From contig CAZCVI010000001.1 of NCBI GenBank assembly GCA_964502145.1, positions 253,334 through 317,333 of the forward strand: a stretch of DNA of 64,000 nt. Direction: 5' to 3'. The position numbers were made by a program, and so were the translations under genes. Position 1 is the stretch's first letter. Each line of letters starts with the position of its first letter. Origin of the DNA: CAZCVI01 sp964502145. GTDB lineage: Bacteria > Acidobacteriota > Aminicenantia > UBA2199. Below the pieces are notes generated by a model, which was given only the letters and a program-made list of their open reading frames with translations, had not been told where the DNA came from and searched no databases. Below, one piece after another: positions 43,073-51,900 of the stretch.

Positions 43073-44541
43073 ATACGTTCCTTTTTTTTGTGCCACACAT
43101 AGGTATAAATCACGGCCAAGATGGCGGTGACCAGGAATGTCATGATGCGGGCGGTAATTTTCTTTTCCATGCCCGTCAGGTTCCACAGGATAGTGAAGGT
43201 CACGCCGGATAAAATAGTGGCAATGACCGCTTTACCGTGGTAACGTTTCCAAAAGAGAGTAAACAGAATCACCACCGAAAAAGTACCGCCTATACCTGCC
43301 CAGACATAACTGACCATGGTGAAAATAAGTTTGGAAGGAGAGATATACGCCACTCCCAGTGCAATAATCGCCAGTATAGCAGTGACCAAACGGGCGCGGT
43401 TCAGCGCGTCTTTTTTCCGTTTGGCGTCGTCCGTGGTTTTTTTGGCGAAATAGGGGTTGATCAGGTTATCAGAAAGTTCCGAAGCAGAAAGAATGAGCAA
43501 CGAATCCGCCGTGGAAATCATGGCCGCGATAGCTCCCATGATCAGAACCGCTGCAATCGCAGGTGGGAAAATTTTCAGGAGTACCGCTGGCATGACATAT
43601 TCCTGATCTGCTAATCCTGTTGGGCCAAAAACAGCCAGACCAATCCAGCCCAGACAGAGAGCGCCGATATATGCGATCATAGTCCAGGCAATCCCGATGT
43701 TCCGACCTTGTTTGGCATGGCGGGGGTCTTTAATGGCCATAAAACGAGTGCTTAATTGCGGCTGACCGCCGAGGTAACCAAAGAACCAGGAAAACCCGGA
43801 CATAATCACTACACCTACTCCAAACCCGGTAGCGGCACCGGTTAAAGAAGTATAAGTGGACCCGGCTTTAGTCAGTGCATCGGTGATGGAATGGGCAAAA
43901 AGATTGGGAGTATTGGCGATGTAAATGAATCCGACTATAGGACCCACGATTAAGGTAGTGATCATAATCAAAGCTTGGACCACATCGGTATACACCACGC
44001 TTTAGAATCCCCCGTAAATAGTATAGGGCATAATTATCACGGCGGTAATCAGCATGCCCCATTTTGGGTCGAGGCCAAACATGGTAAACAGTGTTTTGCC
44101 GCCGCCTAAGAATTGAGAGCCCACATAAAAGAAGAAAAAGAACACAATAGTAATACTGCCGATGATACGAATCCATTTGCCCATGTCGCCGTGTTTTTTA
44201 GCGAGATAATCCGTGAAGGAGTTCACTTCCAATTTTTCCGCATCGTCGCGTAAACGCCAGGCAATGGCAATCCAAGCCGTGAGAATACCTGCCACGCAAC
44301 CCACCGCCGTCCATATTTCCGTTAAGCCAGTGGCATAAGCCGCTCCTGGTAGTCCAAGTAAAGCCCATGAAGATTCCCCAGTGGCCCGTTCTGAAAGCGC
44401 GGCAGCCCAGCCCGGTAAACTGCGGCCCGCGATAGCATAGTCCGCATTATTTTTTACTTTTCGCCCCTGGTACATTCCCCAGAGAATTAATAATACTATA
44501 TAAGTGATTGTGACCACCAGCAGTTGTGTTTGTTGGGCCAT
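43069..44541 (-). pseudogene. putP: Sodium/proline-type symporter interrupted by an in-frame stop
   Basis: Read through, this is about 490 residues of an SSS symporter of the PutP type: DYAIAGRSLPGWAAALSERATGESSWALLGLPG at the start, GGQPQLSTRFMAIKD in the middle, AAMISTADSLLILSASELSDNL as the Na-site helix. An in-frame TAA at 44002-44004 falls between IYGGF and SVVYTDVVQ, where relatives have a sense codon; one base change from AAA, TTA or CAA would explain it. No frameshift is seen, so the mutation is recent or a sequencing error. The start at 44541 follows GGAGGAAATT. Upstream TTGAAA (44628-44633), 17 bp, TAAAAT (44605-44610) is a likely promoter. Confidence 0.85.
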
Positions 44542-44656
44542 AATTTCCTCCTTGTCTACCCAAAAGGTGCAAAACAAATTTCATTCTTTATTAAATAAAA
44601 GTAAATTTTAAACCAATTGCTGTGATTTTTCAAGAAATCAAAAGAAAAAAAAGAGT

Positions 44657-44700
44657 TGCCCACGAATTTGCACGAATTTACTCGAATTATCATGAATAAT
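44657..44700. repeat. CGAATT-family repeat, one arm only
   Basis: CCCACGAATTTG, CACGAATTTA, CTCGAATTAT: three 10-bp units with no complementary arm nearby, so it is a half element. Confidence 0.55.
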
Positions 44701-44717
44701 TATTCCCTGCCTTTCCC

Positions 44718-44746
44718 TTGACATCACTTGGGCTCTCATTTATAAT
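44718..44746 (+). promoter_or_regulatory. Consensus promoter of idi
   Basis: TTGACA (44718-44723), 17-bp spacer, TATAAT (44741-44746): both boxes are perfect sigma70 consensus. Confidence 0.85.
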
Positions 44747-44829
44747 AAATTTCGCGATAAACTCCGAGGATCAGGGGTTTATTGGAGTGTGGATGAACGC
44801 TTACCAGAACGATAAAAAGGAATAATACA

Positions 44830-45369
44830 ATGAGCCATAAAGAGTATGTGATATTGGTAGACGAAGCCGATAACGAGATCGGCAGGAAAGAAAAAATGGC
44901 AGCCCATTGGCATGGATTGTTGCATCGGGCTTTTTCCATATTTCTTTATCGCCAGAAGGGAGATCGTTTTGAAATCCTGCTGCAACAGCGGGAGAAGAAC
45001 AAATACCATTGTGCTGGTTTATGGGCCAACACCTGTTGCAGTCATCCGCGCCACGGCGAAACAGTTATAGAAGCAGGGAAACGGCGTTTGGCAGAAGAGA
45101 TGGGCATATTCTTGGAGACCTCTTTAATGGATATTGGTTCCTTTTTATACCGGGTTGAATTTGACAATGGCCTCACGGAACATGAAATTGATCATGTATT
45201 GGTTACGACTTATGATGCTGACGTAATCCCCTTTAATCCCATGGAAGTAGAAGCGGTCCGCTGGGTATCATTAGCAGAAATCGAAAGCGAGTTACGTGAT
45301 TTTCCCGCTCATTTCACGCCATGGTTTGCGCCTGCTTTGGCGTTGGTTAAAGAAAAACCAACCCCTTGA
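44830..45369 (+). CDS. idi: Isopentenyl-diphosphate delta-isomerase, type I
   Basis: 179 residues. It interconverts isopentenyl and dimethylallyl diphosphate. NUDIX-fold type I enzyme: LHRAFSIFLY (near 36), WANTCCSHPRHGE (metal His and active-site Cys near 65), EAGKRRLAEEMGI as the NUDIX-like helix, and LTEHEIDHVLVTTYDA with the catalytic Glu. Driven by a consensus promoter and an AAGGA site. No other isoprenoid gene is adjacent; the polyprenyl synthase lies about 13 kb upstream. Confidence 0.92.
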   Translation: MSHKEYVILVDEADNEIGRKEKMAAHWHGLLHRAFSIFLYRQKGDRFEILLQQREKNKYHCAGLWANTCCSHPRHGETVIEAGKRRLAEEMGIFLETSLMDIGSFLYRVEFDNGLTEHEIDHVLVTTYDADVIPFNPMEVEAVRWVSLAEIESELRDFPAHFTPWFAPALALVKEKPTP

Positions 45370-45394
45370 ATTTCTCTTCTTTATCCAGTACAAT
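45366..45394 (+). promoter_or_regulatory. Promoter of the DUF4143 ATPase gene
   Basis: TTGAAT (45366-45371), 17-bp spacer, TACAAT (45389-45394); it overlaps the idi stop codon. Confidence 0.6.
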
Positions 45395-45441
45395 AGATAT
45401 ATACTGATTTTGTCCAGTAGACTCGACATTGTTGTATGGTT

Positions 45442-45463
45442 TTTGACCAGTACACTGGTCAAA
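45442..45463. promoter_or_regulatory. Perfect 22-bp palindrome before the ATPase ribosome site, possible operator
   Basis: TTTGACCAGT-AC-ACTGGTCAAA: two exact 10-bp arms with a 2-bp centre, ending at the AAGGAGG ribosome site (45462-45468). The centre is too short for an RNA hairpin loop without losing pairs, so a DNA operator for a dimeric protein is more likely. Confidence 0.5.
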
Positions 45464-45474
45464 GGAGGTATTTG

Positions 45475-46701
45475 ATGTTAATGCTGAACGAGTTGTTTCA
45501 TATTCACAATCGCAATATAGCGGCGGTTTCTACTACCTTTAAGCGGTATCTTTACCAGCAAATAAACTGGGATAACCGGCTGGTGATTATTACCGGGGCG
45601 CGGGGTACAGGAAAAACAACCATGGTGTTGCAGCATTTTTTGGAGCGGTATAATGACATCAAGAAATGTCTTTATATTTCAGCGGACAACCCATTGGTAT
45701 TAAAAGAAGGGTTATATAATACCGGGGTGGAGTATTTTAAATATTACGGCGATTGTTTGATCATTGATGAAGTGCATAAACAGAAGGATTGGAGTCTTGA
45801 GGTCAAAGGGCTTTATGATGCTTATCCAGACAAAAAACTGATTGTTTTGGGGAGTTCCACGTTAAATATTCTTTATGAGAAAGGCGATCTCTCACGCCGG
45901 GGGATCATCTATTCGTTGCTCCCATTATCTTTCAGGGAGTACCTGGAAATGAAATACAACAGAACCTTTCCCCGTTATACATGGGCGGAAATTCTGGCCG
46001 GGCATATGGAAATCGCCCAGGGGTTGGGAAAGGAAGTCAAAAATATTCTGGCGGATTTTAATGAGTTTGTGGTTTCCGGGAGTTTTCCTTTTTTTAAAGA
46101 GTATACGCAGGAGGAATATTTGAATGTCTTGGCCAATGTATTGGACAAGATGATCTATGAAGACATTACCACCATCAAAACGTTAAAATCTTTCTCCAGT
46201 CTCAAATTAAAAAAGTTACTGGGGTTTTTATCGACCTCCAAGATACCGTTGTTCAACTTGGAGACGTTAAAAAACGAATTGGAAGTGTCCCGGGATACCA
46301 TTTACGAGTATTTTGACCTGTTGAATCGGGCAGAGATTGTCAAGGTAGTGTCGACGGAATCCAAGAGTATAAACTCCTTGAAGAATTCAAAAATCTTATT
46401 TAACAGTCCCAATATCTATTTTGCCATTGCGCATGAGTTATGGAAAGGGGATGTGGAGAAGGGCAACATCCGGGAATCTTTTTTTGTATCGCAGGTGTCT
46501 GGTTCCTACCCCGTTTTTTCGTCCATGGTTACCGATTTTTTGGTCATTGATAAACTCCAGCGGGTGGAGGTAGAGGTGGGTGGCAAGAACAAGAAGCGCA
46601 AGCAGATCAAGGATTTGGACAATGCCTATATTTTTAAAGATGGGATTGATATAGGTTTTGCTGATTCTATTCCCCTGTATTTGGCAGGGTTCCTTTATTA
46701 G
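45475..46701 (+). CDS. ATP-binding protein, AAA_14 plus DUF4143
   Basis: 408 residues from the ATG behind AAAGGAGG. Walker A ITGARGTGKTTMVLQ (near 34-48), Walker B CLIIDEVHKQKDWS (near 96), GSSTLNILYEKGDLSRRG as the sensor and Arg-finger region, then a DUF4143-type C-terminal domain with nuclease-like strands (FFVSQVSG ... VTDFLVIDKLQRVEVEVGGKNKKRKQI). These proteins are common in mobile and accessory DNA; their function is not known. A perfect palindrome at the promoter/ribosome-site boundary suggests tight regulation. Confidence 0.82.
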   Translation: MLMLNELFHIHNRNIAAVSTTFKRYLYQQINWDNRLVIITGARGTGKTTMVLQHFLERYNDIKKCLYISADNPLVLKEGLYNTGVEYFKYYGDCLIIDEVHKQKDWSLEVKGLYDAYPDKKLIVLGSSTLNILYEKGDLSRRGIIYSLLPLSFREYLEMKYNRTFPRYTWAEILAGHMEIAQGLGKEVKNILADFNEFVVSGSFPFFKEYTQEEYLNVLANVLDKMIYEDITTIKTLKSFSSLKLKKLLGFLSTSKIPLFNLETLKNELEVSRDTIYEYFDLLNRAEIVKVVSTESKSINSLKNSKILFNSPNIYFAIAHELWKGDVEKGNIRESFFVSQVSGSYPVFSSMVTDFLVIDKLQRVEVEVGGKNKKRKQIKDLDNAYIFKDGIDIGFADSIPLYLAGFLY

Positions 46702-46874
46702 GTTTTGAAACAGTAGAAGCGGCATCCTGCCGCTTTTTTAAATAACCCAGCCACTTCAGGATTGTATGGAATAGATAATCTTGCTTTGGGGGACTCGGGC
46801 GTTTGGTTCTTGGGGTGGCATCAAAAAAAAACGGCAAATAAAAGAGGTATCGGTAATTTTCTTAACAATTCCTA

Positions 46875-46903
46875 TTGACTTCTTCCCACGGATATTGTAC
46901 AGT
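46875..46903 (+). promoter_or_regulatory. Promoter of the HD/KaiC operon
   Basis: TTGACT (46875-46880), 17-bp spacer, TACAGT (46898-46903). Downstream, a tiny ORF (46943-46984, 13 codons, behind AAGGAG) precedes the first gene at 47043 and might be a leader peptide. Nothing else is seen in the 46702-47042 gap. Confidence 0.55.
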
Positions 46904-47042
46904 AGAGGATAGTTTTTTAATAAATTAAGGAGTAGTAAAAGGATGGGCTTTTTTAACAAAGAGACGGCGACCCAATGGAAATAAGGGTAAGCGCGTTGTT
47001 TTTCTGTGACACCATCTTGACCATAAACCCAAGGAGAGAGGC

Positions 47043-48902
47043 ATGAACAAATTTCTTGATTTTTATATTAAAACAAAGTGGGACACAGAGGATGAAGGCC
47101 CTCTTAAAAAATTAGAGGCATGGAGCAAAGAATTCTGGAAGGTAGAAAAAATAAAATTACCTGCCATTTTTGCCCAGAAGGGCTATGAAGATAAAGGTTT
47201 TGGACATACTGAGCGTATTATCGCCAACGTGTCCGATCTTCTGGACACGCACTTGAGGACGGTGGATACCTCTATCAATGATATGATGGGGGAAAACTTT
47301 AACTGGGAGGATATAAAAACAAAAATCGCGAATAAAAAAGAGATTTTTAACACTGAAAATGAAATAGTGACAAAAGTCGAAAATGATTATTTAAAAAATC
47401 TGAAACCCACTCTTATCCTTTTCTACTGTGCCGCCCATCTGCATGACATTGGAATGGAATTTGCCGGGATATATAAGGCACTTACCCCATTGATCAAAGC
47501 TGGGGGTGGCGGAGCTCTTCATGTTGGTGCGATTATCCATGATTATCATAATTACAGCACCTTCATCATATTATTGGAACTATCCCATTTATTAAAATTG
47601 GATAAGAAAGGTAAGGAAACCCGCAATTTTGATTGGAGTAAAAATTCCGTTTACCTTGAACAATTATTTCCAGACAAAACGGTCGAAAACGATCTAAATA
47701 AAAAACTGAAAGAATTAGCCGATATTCTTTTAGAAATTCATAAGCAACATTTTTTTCATTTAATCAAGAGAGATTTTTTTATTATCATAGCCATCCTATG
47801 CCTGCTCCACCAAAAAAATGAGAATGATTTTGTGAAAAGCATCATTCGTAAGTACAGTGATGGTACATATCGGGAAACAGTTGAACGCTTGAACGGTTGG
47901 TTGGAATTTTTTAAGCGTGCTGACGAGTGGACAAAAACTACCAAGAAACACTTGCCGATTCCAGATGATAAAAATTTTCCCGGATGGGAGCAAGTCGTAT
48001 GGAGAGGAAAAGATGATAATCTGATTATAGACCTCCATCTGGTCGAGGCCCTTTTGCAATACGGGGACAAAACAGAAATATCTATCGCCCGTTTAGCACG
48101 CGAAATAAAGTTGACTATTAATTCGCCAAATGAACCTGTTATACCATTGGAAAAATACTTGGAGGATATCCAATATGACAATCAGAAGGGTTATATTTGC
48201 AGTGAAATAGCGCGGCGAAAAATTTCCACATATGCACGGTTCCGGGCTTGCCGGTTTATTCCGGTTGCCTATGTCGAAGTTAGGAAAGATGATACAGACA
48301 AAAATAAAAAAATAGACATTTTTATTCATTACCTCCGTTTCAATGGCGATGAGAAAATTTTTAAACTGATACGGTTTCATAATGAAAAAGATTTTAATGA
48401 ATTGGATTTTCTCAATTCATTGCAAATCCATCTTCCCATGATGCTGCGAATAGGAAGAAAAGATTCGGAGATTATTGCACCAATCATTGACCTCACCTTG
48501 CGTAGGATCGAACATGAATTTTTCACTCGTGAAGTTAAACTGAAAAATGAACTGGATGGGATGCATAAGATAAAACTAGAGGAGACACTTACGAAAGAAA
48601 TTGACGAGAAACTGGTCAAGGCAATGACAGAGAATCATTTTTCTAATTCAATTCATGGTTTTATTCTGCTTTTCAAGCAAATTTATAAAGAAAAAAAGGC
48701 GGAAATTTATAGGGATGTTCGTTTCCCCTATACAAAGCTGAATCGCGATGCCATCCGTGAATTTTCCAAGGATGCTCTCAACCCTGAAGCCAGGAATAAA
48801 TCACAAGGTACGAAAAAGGTCTTTGCCCAGACAGGGGACATGGTAATCCCCGCTAGCTTTGAAGTGATGGCAATTCTTAATTTATTCCAAGAGGAGGTGT
48901 AA
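47043..48902 (+). CDS. HD-domain protein of a putative conflict system (HD-CE-like)
   Basis: 619 residues. The N-terminal half has HD phosphohydrolase ligands: His55 in KGFGHTERI, His134-Asp135 in AAHLHDIGM, His160 and His166 in ALHVGAIIHDYHN, and Asp294 in FKRADEWT. That fits a divalent-metal HD hydrolase of the divergent kind reported beside conflict-system ATPases. The C-terminal half (about 380-619) is charged, helical and unassigned. It has no signal peptide. The ribosome site AAGGAGAG precedes the ATG. The stop is 1 nt before the ATG of the giant ATPase, whose ribosome site lies in this gene's last codons, so the two products almost surely act together. Confidence 0.7.
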   Translation: MNKFLDFYIKTKWDTEDEGPLKKLEAWSKEFWKVEKIKLPAIFAQKGYEDKGFGHTERIIANVSDLLDTHLRTVDTSINDMMGENFNWEDIKTKIANKKEIFNTENEIVTKVENDYLKNLKPTLILFYCAAHLHDIGMEFAGIYKALTPLIKAGGGGALHVGAIIHDYHNYSTFIILLELSHLLKLDKKGKETRNFDWSKNSVYLEQLFPDKTVENDLNKKLKELADILLEIHKQHFFHLIKRDFFIIIAILCLLHQKNENDFVKSIIRKYSDGTYRETVERLNGWLEFFKRADEWTKTTKKHLPIPDDKNFPGWEQVVWRGKDDNLIIDLHLVEALLQYGDKTEISIARLAREIKLTINSPNEPVIPLEKYLEDIQYDNQKGYICSEIARRKISTYARFRACRFIPVAYVEVRKDDTDKNKKIDIFIHYLRFNGDEKIFKLIRFHNEKDFNELDFLNSLQIHLPMMLRIGRKDSEIIAPIIDLTLRRIEHEFFTREVKLKNELDGMHKIKLEETLTKEIDEKLVKAMTENHFSNSIHGFILLFKQIYKEKKAEIYRDVRFPYTKLNRDAIREFSKDALNPEARNKSQGTKKVFAQTGDMVIPASFEVMAILNLFQEEV

Positions 48903-48903
48903 T

Positions 48904-51900
48904 ATGAAGTACACGTTGAATGATATCGTTCACCATACTGGACTACCCGCTGATAAAGTAACGGAAATTTGCAATTTCCTTATTACGGAAGGGTATTTGA
49001 TCTATGAAAAGGACAACAATAAGTACCGGTTAACCGAAGACTCCGACCTTTTGGGAAATGTTAAAAAAATGTGGAAACAATGCAAGGATGACCATCTCTT
49101 TGAGCAAATGTCCTTCAAAATCGAGGATATTATTCAATTCGGTAAACCACTGGCCCTGGCGGAAAAGGGCCCCGATTCAAAGAGGGATGACATAGGGATA
49201 CCCGGTATAAATTTTATTCTCGGGAACGTTGAAGATAAAACAGAGAAATCCGAGAAATCCGAGACTTTTTATACTCCCGGTATTCCCAGAGGGCATTGTG
49301 TATTGATTAAAGGTGCGCCAGGCACAGGAAAAACCACCCTGGGAATGCAAATTGCCCTTCATTTAAAAGATCGTAGATCCCGTTTTCTGACTTTTGAAGA
49401 AGATGTGAATCAATTGGTGGAAGACTTTGATCCTTATCTTCATCATGACGATAAGAAGAAAAAAAGCAAAAAGGATGGAAGGCCGGAAAGTCCTGATGCG
49501 GAAAAATACCAAAAGGGCTGGCGTAAAAAGGATATAAGGGCAGTCACTCGATCATTAATCAAAATTCGTACACCCCAGGCCTGGGAAAACCCGGATGGGG
49601 TTATGGCTGAATTAATTTCGATATTGGATTCCGAATTACCCCATTTGGTGGTGATTGATTCCATTAGTCGTTTCCGTGATCTGGGGGGTGATGAAAAAGC
49701 GCGGATGGTTTTAGGACGATTGATCCGCAGTCTGAAATGCCGCCGGATTACCGCTATCTTCCTGGCAGAAGATCGCGCGGATAAACATCCTTTTGAAGAT
49801 TACGATGTCGACGGTGTGATGCAACTGGGTTGGGCTGGCGATACCATTACACTCTCTGTAAGAAAGTTGAGAGGGTTAAAAGATTTTAAAGGTCCTCATT
49901 CAGCAGCATTAATGAGTGTGGATGATTTCGAAGGCGACAAAAACTCCCAACACTTGCTAATCTCCGATCAAAAGGTGGAGAAAATAGAAGAGGAAGAAGA
50001 AAAGAAAAGGGAAAATAAAGAACAAAATGCACCACATCATGAAAAGAAAGGTAATTCCTTAAAGCCTTTTTTAACTGTGGGATTCAATGTCTTTCCTGAA
50101 ATATCGGTTTATAAAGATATTTCGGCTAATTCAAATGGTGACTCTAAAAAGGAGGATAAAAAACCTGAATACATTGAAACTGGTACCAAGGGCTTAGACG
50201 ATTTACTACCCGCCACAGACCGAGAAAAAGGGTTTAAAAAGAAGGAAACGATTCTTCTTGTAGGCAGCGCAGGCGCTGGTAAAACGCTCCTGGCTCTGAA
50301 CTTTATGCTGGCTGGATTTGACCCTGAAAAAAAAGGAGAAGATAAGGACCCTAAAAAAGGAGAAAAGACACTCTGGCTGAATTTTGAAGGGGATAAAAAG
50401 ACATTGGAATTTGCCGTATCCGGTTTTGATGAACCATACAAAGGTCTTATCAAAAATATGTTGGATTCATCAGAAAACCCTCCCACAGATTGGGAAGCCC
50501 CCCGTTTTGATTTTGTCGACTTTCCTCCAATAAACCTGGATTTGAATAAAATTGTTTTCACCTTGGAAGCTATTTATAGGACTTATGGAATCGACCGCCT
50601 AGTGATTGATTCCATTACCGAATTGGAACGGGCCAAAGGGGAAGGGCAGACGGAAGTAAAAGTATTTCTCGCCGGTTTAATCCAATTCCTCCGGGAAAGG
50701 AAAATCACCACTCTTTTTGTATGCCGTTCCGATGCCTTTTTCCACTCTATTGATAAAATCGAAGAGCAAGTGGCATCGTTGGTTGATTTAATTATTTGTA
50801 TCCGCAGTTTTGATATTCACAACCAGATACAGAAAGGCATCTATATACAGAAAGCCAGGGGACGTCGGCATAATTCCAAGATTATGCGCTTAAATATTGA
50901 TTCCAAAAGCGGCATGTCGGTGGAAGACAGTGGTTGGGACTTGGAAAATCTTTTAGCTGGTGATTCCCGCACCATAGATAAACCCAAGGTGTTTTTCAAA
51001 TTGTTTTATGAAAACCCGGCGGAAACCTATATCAACCAAAGTATTATTGATGACTTCGATAAAAAACGTTACCCTGGTACAGACCCATCATTTTCCCTGG
51101 TCAAGAAACCCAGTATATACACTGAATTTTGGTCATTTAAAGGACAATACAGTGCTGGACATGCCAATACCCGGGTGTTAAGTATCCCCGATCATGTGAT
51201 TTCTGCTTTTCGGGACAACAATCGACTGCAAGAGCTTGAAAAATATGTAAAGAGTGAAGTGATACAAAATATAAAAAGTGAGAAACCCATAAAATACCAG
51301 GTCTCTAAAAAAAAAATAGAGCTGGATGAAGAGAATCAATTTTTAAGTGATAATGAAAATTCAAATGAAAAAAAAGATATAATAATTGACGCTGTTCCTT
51401 GTTATCGGGATTATGGCGTAATGGTTCTTAGATGTGCAGACAAAGAGTATCTTGGGTGCGTAGAAAAAAAACAGAAGGAAAAAGAGATAGATCACCCTTT
51501 CCCAAAGAGTCTGAATGAAAAAAAGCAAATCCCTTTCGAAAAGGCATTATCGGAAAATAACGCATGGAAAGCATTAAATAAATTCCTTACGGATTGTGCC
51601 AAATCGATTGATACAAGCAAACCCTACTCGAAAACTTCAATTGAACCCACCAGTTGGATAAAAGGTCGTCAGCTATCAGAAATTTATTTATGGGAAAATT
51701 TATTGGAATTACTTAAAAATCCAGAAGAATTTAAAAAAAATGAAAACAAAGAGGATGTCATTTTTGTAGATGCTTGTGGGCAAGAAATATTTCCCTTTGC
51801 TTTTCCACCCTTAGATCAAAAATCTGAATTTGTTGCTTTTTTTATGGAACTATTGTGGAGTTACGGCGGCGATATCTATAAACCCAATTTATTGTTATAT

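Noticed and set aside
25231..44004. Recoding of TAA as a sense codon (stops inside the radical-SAM copy and the symporter)
   Set aside because: Many intact genes here end in TAA with good spacing to the next gene, and the radical-SAM copy also has a TAG and a frameshift, so decay is the simpler reading.
46943..46984. 13-codon leader peptide gene before the HD gene
   Set aside because: It has a ribosome site but no regulatory codon run or terminator/antiterminator structure; too short to call as a gene and kept only as a note.
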